From assembly GCF_033115175.1 (NCBI RefSeq), contig NC_084850.1:1178001-1242000 (forward strand): DNA of 64,000 nt. Direction: 5' to 3'. This document shows positions 20,542 to 33,695 of the stretch, piece by piece (positions within the stretch are counted from its first letter, which is position 1; each line of letters starts with the position of its first letter). The notes under the pieces were generated by a model, which saw only the letters and a list, made by a program, of their open reading frames with translations, was not told the origin of the DNA and made no database searches. The position numbers and the translations under genes are program-made. The stretch comes from Lepus europaeus (Eukaryota > Chordata > Mammalia > Lagomorpha > Leporidae).

Positions 20542-22337
20542 CATCATTGCTAACTATGCACCTGGCCCGACTCTTGGGGCCAGACGCCCCCTGGCCGATC
20601 TGGTCAGGGGCTGGAGCCCCCGAGCCCTGTCTGCTCAGCCCATCCCTGCAGCAAGCCCCGTGGGTGGGTGGAGAGTCGCTGCTGGTCCAAGGGGCTGATG
20701 GCGTAGGGCTGTGGCACCTCCTGCCTCGTTTTCCCTAGAGACCCATGGAAGCCCTAAGAACACTTGCCCGAGCCTGACCCTGTGCCACTGAGGGCAATGA
20801 AAGGGGGAGCTGAGCCTGTGTGGCTATGCCTGCCTGGGGCACGCCCAGCTCCAGCCCTGGCCTGTGGCGAGAACCCCGTGTCACCAGTGCCCCCAACCTC
20901 TGTGCCGGGACATGGGGCTGGGAGGAATCACCCCCACCCACAAAGAAGCTGCCGACACCGACACACTGTGTCCGTGTGAAGTGTGTAGCCTAGGCAGGCC
21001 TGGCTGCGAGGTTCACTTGGGGCATGGAGCAGAAGGTGACACCTGGCCAGGAACCTGTCGGGGGTCCTGTGTCCCTTGTCATCAGCTGTGTTGGCTGAGC
21101 TTCAGGGTGCTGGCTAACCTGCCTGTGGGGCCCCACCCGGAGGCACTCCCAGTCGCGGGCGTGGGGAGGCGGGCGAGGAGAGACCTGTGTCACCAAACAC
21201 ACAGGCAGGTAAGAAGGGGTGCGGTGGCCACACCCGGGAGTGGCTCCCATGAGCCAAGCCTGCAGCCTTGAGCCCGCCAGGCCCGTTTGGGGAATGCTAA
21301 GTAGGTCACAATGAATGGAGCAACGTGCGAGCTGGCCGGGTGAGGAGGCCAGAAAGCAGGCAGCAGACACGTCACAGCCCGTGCTGACGCAGAGCCTCAC
21401 AGCCCCAGGGAGCCAGGGGAGGCTGTAAGCAGGACAGGGACAAAATCTGATCTGAGTTTTACGCTGCCTCTCTGCCTGCTGGGTGAATGGCCTTAGAGGA
21501 GGAGCAGGGGGCAGCAGCCAAGGAGGAAGAGAAGCTGGGCTCTGCTGGGGGGAGGGTTGGGGGAGGGGCAGCTACGGGCAGCACCTACAAGGGCTGGTGT
21601 GGCAACCTGCTTAGTATGTGGAGTGTCACGAGGCCGGGGTCAGCCAGGCTGGGCCTCCCTGCAGGACACAGCGCTAGGCAGGTGCTGAAGATGTGGTGTC
21701 CAGGCAGGGCCTGCTCCCATTAACCGAGCTAACCAGGTTCCACGCAGCCTGAATTGAGAGGTGGGGCCCTAACAGTGCAGGCCTGCCACTGTCTTGCTGG
21801 GCCGGGTCGCATTCAGCCACTCCTCATTCAGCAGGCCGCAGGGGCTCAGCTCCACGAAGTCCGCTGCCCAGTCTCACCTCTTCGCCACCACCCGAGGCTC
21901 CCCTGCCTCCCCAGGGGACTGGCTTCACATGCCCTCCGTGAGCCCACACTGGGACGGGCCAAGCCAAGCACACTGCTTCTGTGCTGCTCAGATGCGCTGC
22001 GTGCTGCGACCTGCCCCTGGCCCTCCCGGCAGTGTCCTGCTGATAAACACCCACCAGGCAGCCCTCCAGGGAAGCGCCCGCAAGTGCCAGTCCCCGCCCA
22101 CGCCAGGATGCGGGTCAGAGCTGCGAGCGTCCCTGAGTCCCGGCAGCTACTTCCTTGCTGAATCGGGTAGCAGTTTTCCAATACTGCAAAGGCTACCCAT
22201 AGGGTGTTGTGAACGTGTTCTCCATTGCTTTCTTAAGTTCACAGGTTGATAAAACGTGGCCCGAACGGGAAGATGCAATAATGCATTTTGAATATCTCCT
22301 TTATTTTTGTAACTGTTTGTCAGTTTATATAATGTAA
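20542..22337. other. Intergenic, single-copy-looking, GC-rich
   Basis: No repeat, splice-supported exon or protein family was recognised here. It lies between the end of TREX2 and the first SINE of the intergenic block. Confidence 0.5.
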
Positions 22338-22667
22338 TTTTTAGAAGACTTATTTATTTTTCTGAAAGTCAGAGTTATACAGACAGAGGAGAGGCAGAAA
22401 GAGAGAGGTCTTCCATCCACTGGTTCACTCCCCAGATGGCCACAAAGGCCGGAGCTGTGCTAATCCGAAGCCAGGAGCCAGGAGCTTCTTCCAGGTCTCC
22501 CACACAGGTGCAGGGGCCCAAGGACCTGGGCTATCTTCTACTGCTTTCCCAGGCCATAGCAGAGAGCTGGATCGGAAGAGGAGCAGCCGGGACTCGAACT
22601 GGTGCCCATATGGGATGCTGGCACTGAAGGTGGTGGCTTTACCCACTGTGGCACAGCACTGGCACCT
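22338..22667 (-). mobile_element. C-SINE, reverse, with target duplication
   Basis: The flanks ataatgtaatttttagaag (left) and ataatgcaattttagaag (right) form a near-perfect target site duplication, so the boundaries are firm. Confidence 0.88.
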
Positions 22668-22671
22668 ATAA

Positions 22672-22925
22672 TGCAATTTTAGAAGTTGCTTTATTTGAGA
22701 CAGACAGGGAGAGAGCGTCCACTCCTATCCACTGATTCACTCCCCAAATGCTCACAACAGTTGCAGCTGTGCCAGGCTGAAGCCAGGAGCCTGGAACTCA
22801 ATCCGGGTCTCCCACACGGGTGGCAGCACTCTGGAGTCAGAGCCCAGAGCCAGGAACTCAGGTCCTTCAGAACAGGATGGTGGGGTCTGAACCGGTGTTT
22901 TCAGTGCTGGATTGAATTCCTGCCC
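22672..22925 (-). mobile_element. SINE, reverse, older and diverged
   Basis: It has a short tail (gctttatttgagacagacag), a body (tccactgattcactccccaa) and a worn head. It was the target in which the neighbouring SINE landed. Confidence 0.65.
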
Positions 22926-22999
22926 ATGCTCTAATTTCTAGTGATGGTCATGTTTAAAAATCAGCTCTCCAAATTCGTAAACATGTAACATCTTTTAGA

Positions 23000-23185
23000 A
23001 TGACTAAAAGCAAAAAGGCTAAGCATACCAAGTTGTTCGCAAGGTGCCACCCAACACTTCCGCTGCTAGGTTTCTAGCTGGCAGAGGGGATTTGTGAGCC
23101 CATCCAAAGCCTGGTACCAGAGTGTTCATGGCAGCTTTGTTTATAGCAACCCCAACCTGGAAATCACCACAGTGTCCACCACACA
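23000..23185 (+). mobile_element. L1M-like 3' fragment at minisatellite edge
   Basis: The phrases agagtgttcatggcagcttt and atagcaaccccaacctggaa match the L1M region coding for the end of ORF2 and its downstream sequence. The minisatellite begins exactly where this fragment stops. Confidence 0.5.
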
Positions 23186-26100
23186 CCCACACACACAGAG
23201 GCATCCCTACACACACACACAGGCATCCCTACACACACACAGGCATGCCCACACACACACACACACAGACATCCCTACACACACAGAGGCATCCCTACAC
23301 ATACACAGGCATCCCTGCACTCACACATACACATACACACAGAAGCATCCCTACACACACACGGGCATCCCTATAGACACACACACAGCATCCCTACACA
23401 ACACAGGCATTCCTACCCACACACAGGCATCCCTACACACAAAAGAATCCCTACACCCACACACAGACATCCCTACACACACAGACATACCTACACATAC
23501 ACAGGCATCCCTACACACACAGAGGTATCCCTATAGACACACACACAGCATCCCTACACAATGCAGGCATTCGTACACACACAGAGGCATCCCTGCACAC
23601 ACACAGGCATCCCTACACATACACAGGCATCCCATTAGAAACACAGGCATCCCTACACATACACAGGCATCCCTGCACACACACAGGCATCCCTACACAC
23701 AGACAGGTATCCCTACAAACACACAGGCATCCCTACACATACACAGGCATCCCTACACACACAGAGGTATCCCTACACACACACAGGCATCCCTACACAT
23801 ACACAGGCATCCCATTAGACACACAGGCATCCCTACACACACAGAGGCATCCCTACACATACACAGGCATCCCTATAGACACAGAGGCATCCCTGCACAC
23901 ACACAGGCATCCCTATAGACACAAACACAGGTATTCTGAGACACACACACATACACACGTGCTTGCACATACACATCCCTGCACTCACACATACACATAC
24001 ACAAGAAGCATCCCTACACACACAGGCATCCCTACACACACACAGGCATCCCTATAGACACACACAGGTAATCTGAGACACACACACATACACACGTGCT
24101 TGCACATACACATCCCTGCACTCACACATACACATACACAAGAAGCATCCCTACACACACAGGCATCCCTACACACACACAGGCATCCCTACACACACAC
24201 AGGTATCCCTACACACACACAGGCATCCCTACACACACACAGGTATCCCTACACACACACAGGCATCTCTACACATACACAGGCATCCCTACACACACAG
24301 AGGCATCCCTGCACACACACAGGCATCCCTACACACACACAGGCATCCCTACATACACACAGGCATCCCTACACACACACAGGTATCCCTACACACACAC
24401 AGGCATCCCTACACATACACAGGCATCCCATTAGACACACAGGCATCCCTACACACACAGAGGCATCCCTACACATACACAGGCATCCCTATAGACACAG
24501 AGGCATCCCTGCACACACACAGGCATCCCTACACATACACAGGCATCCCATTAGACACACAGGCATCCCTACACACACAGAGGCATCCCTGCACACACAC
24601 AGGCATCCCTACACATACACAGGCATCCCTACACATACACAGGCATCCCTACATATACACAGGCATCCCTACACACACAGAGGCATCCCTACACATACAC
24701 AGGCATCCCTATAGACACACACACAGGTATTCTGAGACACACACACATACACACGTGCTTGCACATACACATCCCTGCACTCACACATACACATACACAA
24801 GAAGCATCCCTACACACACAGGCATCCCTACACACACACACAGGCATCCCATTAGACACACACACAGGTATTTTGACACACACACACATTCACACGTGCT
24901 TGCACATACACATCCTTGCAGTCACACATACACATACACAGAAGCATCCCTACACACACACACAGGAATCCCGACACACACAGGCATCCCTACACTCACA
25001 CAGGCATCCCTACACACACAGGCATCCCTATAGACACCCACACACAGGCATCCCTACACCCACACACAGGCATCCCTACACACACAGAGGCATCCCTACA
25101 CATACACAGGCATCCCTACACACACACAGGCATCCCTACACACACAGGCATCCCATTAGACACACACACAGTTATTTTGACAAACAGACACATAGACACA
25201 TACACATGTGCTTGCACATACACATCCCTGCACTCACACATACACATACATACAGAAGCATCCCTACACACACAGGCATCTCTACACACACACAGGCATC
25301 CCAATACACACACACAGGTATTTTGACACACACACACATACATACGTGCTTGCACATACACATCCCTGCACTCACACATACACATACACACAGAAGCATC
25401 CCTACACACACAGGCATCCCTATAGACACACAGGAATCCCTACACACACAGACATACCTACACCCACACACAGGCATCCCTACACACACAGAGGCATCCC
25501 TATAGACACAGACATAGCATTCCTACACAACACAGGCATTCCTACACACACACACAGGCATCCATACACACACAAGGCATCCCTACACCCACACACAGGC
25601 ATCACTACACACACAGAGGCATCCCTACACCCACACAGGCATCCCTTCACCCACACAGGCATCCCTACACACACAGGTATCCCCCCCACAAGCATCCCTA
25701 AACACACAGGAATCCCCCCCCACACACAAAGCATCCCTACACACACACAAGCATCCCTACACACACACAGGCATCCCTACACCCAAACACAGGCATCCCT
25801 ACACACACAGGTATCCCCTCCACAAGCATCCCTAAGCACACAGGAATCCCCCCCCAACAAGCATCCCTACACACACACAGGCATCCCTACAACACACAGG
25901 TATTTTGACACACACACACATACACACGTGCTTGCACGTACACATCCCTGCAGTCACACATACACATACACACTGAAGCATCCCTACACACACAGGCATC
26001 CCTACACACACAGGCATCCCTATAGACACACACAGGTATTTCAACACACACACATACACACTTGCTTGCACATACACATACACACATCCCGGCACTCACT

Positions 26101-29100
26101 CATACACATACACACAGAAGCATCCTTACACACACACAGGCATCCCTACACCCACACACAGGCATCCCTACACCCACACACAGGCATCCCTAAAGAAAAA
26201 CACACAGGTATTTTGATAGACACATACACACGTGCTTGCACATACACATCCCTGCACTCAGACATACACATACACACACACGCATCCCTACACACACACA
26301 CAGGCATCCCTACACACACACAGGCATCCCTATACACACACAGGTATTTTGACACACACACACACATACACACGTGCTTGTACATACACATCCCTGCACT
26401 CACACATACACATAAACACTGAAGCATCCCTACACACACAGGCATCCCTACACACACAGGCATCCCTATAGACACACACAGGTATTTCAACACACACACA
26501 TACACACTTGCTTGCACATACACATATACACATCCCGGCACTCACTCATACACATACACACAGAAGCATCCTTACACACACACAGGCATCCCTACACCCA
26601 CACACAGGCATCCCTACACCCACACACAGGCATCCCTAAAGAAAAACACACAGGTATTTTGATAGACACATACACACGTGCTTGCACATACACATCCCTG
26701 CACTCAGACATACACATACACACACACGCATCCCTACACACACACACAGGCATCCATACACACACACAGGCATCCCTATACACACACAGGTATTTTGACA
26801 CACACACACATACACACGTGCTTGTACATACACATCCCTGCACTCACACATACACATACACACAGAAGCATCCCTACACACACACAGACATCCCTACACA
26901 CACACACAGGCATTCCTACACACACACAAGCATCCCTATAGACACACACACAGGTATTTCGACACACACACACATACACACGTGCTTGCACATACACATC
27001 CCTGCACTCACACATACACATACACACAGGCATCCCTACACACACACAAGCATCCCTACAGACACACACAGGCATCCCTATAGACACACACACAGGTATT
27101 TTGGCAGACACATACACACGTGCTTGCACATACACATCCCTGCACTCACACATACACATACACACAGAAGCATCCCTACACACACACACAGGCATCCCTA
27201 CACACACGCACACACGGGCATTCCTACACACACAAGCATCCCTATAGACACACACACAGGTATTTCGACACACACACACATACACACGTGCTTGCACATA
27301 CACATCCCTTCACTCACACATACACACAGAAGCATCCCTACACACACAGGCATCCCTACACACACACAGGAATCCCTACACACACAGGCATCCCTACACC
27401 CACACAAGGCATCCCTATAGACACACACACAGGTATTTTGACACACACACACATACACATGTGCTTGCACATACACATCCCTGCATTCACACATACACAC
27501 AGAAGCATCCCTACACACACACAGGCATCTCTATAGACACACACACACAGGTATTTTGGCAGACACATACACACGTGCTTGCACATACACATCCCTGCAC
27601 TCACACATACACATACACACAGAAGCATCCCTACACACACAGGCATCCCTACACACACACAGGCATCCCTACACACACACAGGAATCCCTACACACACAG
27701 GCATCCCTACACCCACACAAGGCATCCCTATAGACACACACACAGGTATTTTGACACACACACATACACACGTGCTTGCACATACACAGCCCTTCACTCA
27801 CACATACACACAGAAGCATCCCTACACACACACAAGCATCCCTACACACAAACAAGCATCCCTACACCCACACACAGGCATCCCTACACACACACAGGCA
27901 TCCCTATAGACATACACACAGGTATTTTGGCAGACACATACACACGTGCTTGCACATACACATCCCTGCACTCACACATACACATACACATACACACAGA
28001 AGCATCCCTACACACACAGGCATCCCTACACACACACAGGAATCCCTACACACACACAGGAATCCCTACACCCACACAAGGCATCCCTATAGACACACAC
28101 ACAGGTATTTTGACACACACACACATACACACGTGCTTGCACATACACATCCCTGCATTCACACATACACACAGAAGCATCCCTACACACACACAGGCAT
28201 CCCTATAGACACACACACAGGTATTTTGGCAGACACATACACACGTGCTTGCACATACACATCCCTGCACTCACACATACACATACACACAGGCATCCCT
28301 ACACACACACAGGCATCCCTACACACACACAGGCATTCCTACACACACACAAGCATCCCTATAGACACACACACAGGTATTCTCATACACACACACACAT
28401 ACCCATGTGCTTGCACATACACATCCCTGCACTCACACATACACATACACACAGAAGCATCCCTACACACAGACAGGCATCCCTACACACACACACAGGC
28501 ATCCCTACACACAAACAAGCATCCCTATAGACACACACAGGTATTTTGACACACACACACATACACACGTGCTTGAACATACACATCCCTGCATTCACAC
28601 ATACACACAGAAGCATCCCTACACACACACAGGCATCCCTATAGACACACACACACAGGTATTTTGGCAGACACATACACACGTGCTTGCACATACACAT
28701 CCCTGCATTCACACATACACATACACACAGAAGCATCCCTACACACACAGGCATCCCTACACACACACAGGCATTCCTACACACACACAAGCATCCCTAT
28801 AAACACACACACAGGTATTTCAACACACACACATACACACTTGCTTGCACATACACATCCCTGCACTCACATACACACATACACACAGAAGCATCCCTAC
28901 ACACACACAGGCATCCCTACACACACACACAGGCATCCCTACACACACACAAACATCCCTATAGACACACACACAGGTATTTTGACACACACACATACAC
29001 ACGTGCTTGCACATACACATCCCTGCATTCACACATACACACAGAAGCATCCCTACACACACACAGGCATCCCTATAGACACACACACAGTTATTTTGAC

Positions 29101-29470
29101 AAACAGACACATAGACACATACACATGTGCTTGCACATACACATCCCTGCACTCACACATACACATACACATACACACAGAAGCATCCCTACACACACAG
29201 GCATCCCTACACACACACAGGCATCCCTACACACACACAAGCATCCCTATAGACACACACACAGGTATTTCAACACACACACACATACCCATGTGCTTGC
29301 ACATACACATATACACATCCCTGCACTCACACATACACATACACAGAGAAGCATCTCTATGCTCCCACACTCACACACAGAGGAATCCCCACACTCACAC
29401 ATGCATCCCTACCCACAAATACACACACACGTGCATCCTTACACACAAAACACACACACACACACCTGTT
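23186..29470 (+). repeat. CA-rich minisatellite, 20-bp unit with higher-order structure
   Basis: About 6.3 kb of tandem 20-bp units with consensus CATCCCTACACACACACAGG and variants (ACATACAC, CCTATAGACA, CCCATTAGAC). From 23186 to about 23930 the array is a plain run of 20-mers. Further on, a second module bearing GTGCTTGCACATACACATCC recurs about 28 times, typically 105-200 bp apart and with wider gaps before 26.2 kb, making composite units. A 446-bp block is duplicated head-to-tail (about 25973-26418 and 26419-26864). Because 20 is not a multiple of 3, most of the array is open in several frames and encodes HTHRHPYTHTGIPTHTQASL-like peptides. No coding function is proposed. There are no unique spacers, so this is not a CRISPR array. 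Confidence 0.97.
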
Positions 29471-29549
29471 TTTTTGCCTTTCAAAGTCTTTGGAACATCA
29501 ACCTCTCCTAAGGGAATCACTTGCCATGAAGACCTGGGGAGTGTTATTT

Positions 29550-30176
29550 GCATATTATCTTAGTCTGTGCAGACCGCCACAACAAAAGGTCATCCATTGC
29601 CTGTGTGGGTTTTCAAGATGGAGAGAGTGAGTGAGAGAGAGAGCGAGAGAGAGAGCAAGAGCAAGAGCAAGAGCCAGAGAGAGAGCGCGCCTTCATTTGC
29701 TAATTCATTTCCTAAATGCTTGCAATAGCTGTCAGGGACCCAAGTCCTTGAGCCATCACCAGCTGCCACCCAGGGTCTGTTTTAACAGGAAGCTGCAGTC
29801 AGGAGCCAGAGCTGGCCATTGAACTCAGGTACCCATTGTGAGACAACGTTGTTTCAAGTGACCTTTTAACTGCTAGGCTAAACATCCATTCCTGGGTGGC
29901 CTTCAAGCAGCACACATCTATTTCTCCCAGTGCTAGAGACTGCAAGTGCAAGATCAAGGCTCTAGTCATTCAGTGTCTGGTGACAGCCTGTTCTTTGTAG
30001 ATGGTGCTTTCGTGTGGTGTCTTCACAGAGTGGAAGGGACCAGTTAGCTTCCTGGGGTGTCTTAAAAGACACTGATCCTATTCATGGGGCCCTGCCCTCA
30101 TAACCCTATCACTTCCCATTCGGTGATTAGGTTTCAATATAGGAATTCGGAGGACACAAACATTCAGACCACAGCA
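29550..30176 (-). mobile_element. Old MaLR-like LTR, interrupted by a SINE
   Basis: The outer parts (about 29550-29609 and 29894-30176) match the layout of a reverse-oriented solo LTR of the mammalian apparent LTR-retrotransposon (MLT/MST) group, ending in the ggacacaaacattcagacca type terminus. A C-SINE lies in it. It is a fossil, clearly broken and old (eutherian age is likely). No internal genes are seen. Confidence 0.5.
29610..29893 (-). mobile_element. SINE, reverse, inside MaLR-like LTR
   Basis: An imperfect GA/CA-interrupted purine tract (29618-29690) is followed by the SINE body and a head ending at about 29893. Confidence 0.65.
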
Positions 30177-30334
30177 TGCCACCAACACTCACACAGGCAC
30201 ACATGCAAGTCCCCACTTCCCCACCACACATTCATGCTCACACACACTTAGACACACCCTGACATATGTATACTACACACATAACCCCTATACGACACAC
30301 ACATACATGCACACATCCCACTCCCACGCATTGA

Positions 30335-30593
30335 CTTAATGGGATCTTACTAGCATAGTGACAGAAAGAGAAGGGGAGATAGAGATCGTCTATCCACTGC
30401 TTCACTTTCCAAAGGGCTGAAACAGACAGGGCTGGACCAGGCAGAAGCCAGGAGCAAGCACTTGGACCATCATCTGCTGCTTTCCCAGGTGAATTAGCAG
30501 GGAGCTGGATTGGAAGCAGAGTATCCAGGACTTGAGCTGGCACTCTACTATGGGATACCGGTGTTGCAAGCAGTGGCTGAGCCCGCAGCACCA
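30335..30593 (-). mobile_element. SINE, reverse, diverged
   Basis: The GA tract is reduced. Body words gaagccaggagcaagcactt and a head near cccgcagcaccacc remain. Confidence 0.65.
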
Positions 30594-31367
30594 CCTTTGT
30601 TGTTTAAGAGTTGTTTTACAGTTAACATCTTCTAGGCTTTCAAGCATATTGGCATAATTCTTTTCATTTCTTTAGTATCTGTAGTGTTTTCTCCTTTCTC
30701 CTTTGTAGCTGCATACAGTTTTTGGTCCTTAACAAGGATTGTGAGAGATTTATATACCTTATTGGCATTTTCAAAGAACAGCACAGAATTTTGCCTTTCC
30801 TTTATCCTTTCAAAATTTTCTGCTTCATTAAATCCATTTTTCATATTGTGTAATTCCGCCTCAACTATTTGGTTTTGTTTTTGTTCTATTTTTTTCTAAT
30901 TTCTGAAGATGAAGACTAATGTCCTTTGCCATCATTTTTTTTTTTTTGAATAGCCAAGGCATTCAAAGTCTGCAGTCTCTGAGTGCAGATTTGACTGTGT
31001 TTGCTATTAATCATTTTTCTTGGCTTTGCTTTAGAGAAAGCTTGTCATTTTGCTTCTCCTTGTAGTCTGTGTTTTGGTTGCATTGGATGATGTGTTGCCT
31101 AAAATACCAGCTTTTTCAGTGAACACTATGTGTGGGGCTGCCAGAAGGCCAAGATCAAGGTCAGATTATGCGGTTCTGGGGGTTGCACTCCCACATGGTT
31201 TTTGAAGGGGAAGTGGGACACAATTCAAAGCATAACCGAGCTCAAATGCATGAATCATTTCTAAAAATGCTCCACGCACTCAGAAAACTGCATCTCCTTA
31301 GGAGAGGTGGCCTCTGAGATCTAGTTTGATATTTGTGCTGTTCAATTCATTTATGTACAATTCATTT
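30594..31367. other. Intergenic AT-rich segment with coding-like remnant
   Basis: It holds the Lys/Glu-rich open frame described separately. At about 31120-31240 there is wording (gccaagatcaaggtcagatt, gggacacaattcaaagcata) reminiscent of an LTR edge but too short to classify. Confidence 0.4.
30632..30844 (-). pseudogene. Unrecognised coding-like remnant, coiled-coil-like
   Basis: A 70-codon minus-strand frame reads MKNGFNEAENFERIKERQNS and continues with VLFFENANKVYKSL and KLYAATKEKGE. The composition is that of a helical, charged protein rather than random sequence. I do not recognise the family. The frame has no promoter, splice context or partner exon. It could be a worn retrocopy of a host gene or part of a repeat. 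Confidence 0.25.
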
Positions 31368-31647
31368 ATCCCATATGGGTGCCGGTTCTAGTCCCGGCTG
31401 CTCCTCTTCCGACCCAGCTCTCTGCTATGGCCTGGGAAAGCAGTAGAGGATGGCCCAAGTCCTTGGGCCCCTGCACCCGCATAGGAGACCCAGAAGAAGC
31501 TCCTGGCTCCTGGCTTTGGATCAGCGCAGCTCTGGCCGTTGCTGCCATTTGGGGAGTGAACCAGTGGATGGAAGACCTTTCTCTCTCTCTCTCTCCTCTC
31601 TCTGTGTAACTCTTTCAAGTAAATAAAATAAATCTTTAAAAAAAGAA
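31368..31647 (+). mobile_element. C-SINE, forward, 5' truncated
   Basis: It starts within the tRNA-like head (atcccatatgggtgccggtt) and runs to the A-rich tail (aaataaatctttaaaaaaag), so about 50 bases of the 5' end are missing. Confidence 0.85.
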
Positions 31648-31787
31648 AGTTAATCTCACCTAAAATTACCTTCACAGCCACATCTACACTGGTGTTTGGC
31701 CAAAAACTGGGTACTACATGGGTTCAAAAAGTTTGTGGAAAAATGAAATTAAGTGATAAATTTATTTTGCTTCAAAAACTTAAAATC

Positions 31788-32462
31788 CTATAGCAGTTAA
31801 GGCACTTCTTGGGATGCCTCCATCCAATATCACAGTGCCTGGGTTCAAGTCCCAGTCTGATTCCCATTCAGCTTCCTGCTAATGCACACCCTGGGAGGCA
31901 GCAGGTGATGGCTCAAGTACTTGTGTACCTACAACCCACATGGGAGACCTGGGTTCAGTTCTGAGCTCCCAGCTTTGGCCTGGCCCAGTCTCAGCTATAG
32001 CAGGCAACTGGGGAGAGAATCAGCAGATAGAAGATCTCTCTCTCGGCCGGCGCCGTGGCTCAACAGGCTAATCCTCCGCCTTGCGGCGCCGGCACACAGG
32101 GTTCTAGTCCCGGTCGGGGCACCGGATTCTGTCCCGGTTGCCCCTCTTCCAGGCCAGCTCTCTGCTGTGGCCAGGGAGTGCAGTGGAGGATGGCCCAAGT
32201 GTTTGGGCTCTGCACCCCATGGGAGACCAGGAGAAGCACCTGGCTCCTGCCATCGGAACAGCGCGGTGCGCCGGCCGCAGCGCGCTACCGCGGCGGCCAT
32301 TGGAGAGTGAACCAACGGCAAAAGGAAGACCTTTCTCTCTGTCTCTCTCTCTCTCACTGTCCACTCTGCCTGTCAAAAAGAAAAAAAAAAAGAAAAAAAA
32401 AAAAGAAGATCTCTCTCTCTCCCTCTCCCTGTCCCTCTCTCTTTCAAACAAATAAATAAACC
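31788..32462 (+). mobile_element. Older SINE, forward, split by a younger C-SINE
   Basis: The left half is 31788-32044 (tgcctgggttcaagtcccag, then the body to gaagatctctctctc). The right half is 32403-32462 (CT tract and a caaataaataaa tail). The younger element lies between them. Confidence 0.8.
32045..32402 (+). mobile_element. Young C-SINE (ggccggcgccgtggctc class), forward
   Basis: Full-length, very CpG-rich copy with an intact tRNA-like head and a poly-A tail. It is flanked by the target duplication agaagatctctctctc. CpG retention and a clean duplication indicate a recent insertion. Confidence 0.92.
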
Positions 32463-33370
32463 GAAACCCATGCATTATTTCCATAATATATATTTTCCAT
32501 GAACTCTTTGGAGGCTCCTCATATACATGGATTTTAAATTGTTACAAATTTATTTGTGTGTGTGTGAGAGAGAGAGAGAGAAGAGAAACATCCCAGCCTT
32601 CTGGGTTTGCCTGCTCAAGGGTTGGGGAGGACAGGAGGGGTCACTGAGTCTCTGTCAGTGGCCCCCAGCCCGGATCCAGCTCTCTCCAGCTAGCTGGGGT
32701 GCTGGTCCCTGCCCTAGGCTTTCAGCTAGCCAGACAGATGCTACCTCAATGTCACTGCAAGGCACACTATCTTTCCACGAGCGAGCCTAGAGCTCAGTGT
32801 GGCCCTCGGGCTGCTGAAGGGCCCTTGTCGGAAGCAGATAGAGCTTTCTCTGGGTGTGGGGAGCTTGCAGCTGTGCTGGGGGCCGCAGGGGCACAGCCAG
32901 AGTGTCCTTGGTGGGCACAGTGGCTGTTCTGCTGCACCCATCCTCAAATCCAGCCACAGGAGGAGGCCACAGAAAGAGATGAGGAAGAGTCCAGCCTCAC
33001 AGACAGACGGAGTGGCAGGCAAGGGAGGGCCGGCAGGACAGGTACACGGGGAGCGGGTAGAGGAGATGCATGGGAAGTTGGGCGGGCAGGGGCAGGGCTC
33101 CCAGCTCTGTAACCAGAAGTTACTCCACCAGCTGGCCTCAGTTTGCTCCCCTGCCAAATGGAGACCATCTGAGTCCTAGGGTGTTGGGAGGAGGGGTCAC
33201 GCAGTGGACGCTGCGACAGCTCCAGCCCTGTTTTGAGCCCTTGTGCTGAATCCTCCAGCCTTCCTCCCCCAGCCCACAGCGTGGAAGCTGCTGAGAACCT
33301 AGGCCCAAAGCAGGGCTTAACTAAGGTTGCCTTTTTCTTTTGCACAATCCTTTTCAGAAAATCGAATTAT
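32463..33370. other. Intergenic, mostly single-copy
   Basis: There is a short TG/GA run at about 32553-32582. Otherwise no repeat, exon or RNA gene was recognised. Confidence 0.45.
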
Positions 33371-33695
33371 GGGGCTGGCATTGTGGTGTAACCCGTTAAG
33401 CTGCTGCCTGCAGTGCCGGCATCCCATATGGGTGCCAGTTCAAGTCCCAGCTGCTCCTCTTCTGATCCAGCTCTCTGCTATGGCCTGGGAAAGCAGCAGA
33501 AGATGGCCCAAGTCCTTGGGCCCCTGTACCTATGTGAGAGACTCAGAAAAAGCTCCTGGCTCCTGGGTTCAGAACTATCCAGTGCTGGCTGTTGTGGCCA
33601 TTTGGGGAGTGAACCAGTAGACAGATTTCTCTGTGTCTCCCCCTCTCTCTCTGTAACTCAGCCTTTCAAATAAATGAAATAAATCTTTAAAAACA
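33371..33695 (+). mobile_element. C-SINE, forward
   Basis: Full-length copy from ggggctggcattgtggtgta to the aaataaatctttaaaaa tail. Confidence 0.88.

Noticed and set aside
25208-26422. 404-codon frame of His/Thr/Pro repeats, and similar frames on both strands
   Set aside because: They follow from the stop-free 20-bp unit. There is no promoter, splice context or codon bias.
23186-29470. Regular repeats resembling a CRISPR array
   Set aside because: Units are contiguous 20-mers with no unique spacers, in a mammalian genome. It is a minisatellite.
32045-32140. tRNA gene from an A-box/B-box-like head
   Set aside because: It is the tRNA-derived head of a C-SINE; the rest of the SINE follows and no tRNA fold is complete.
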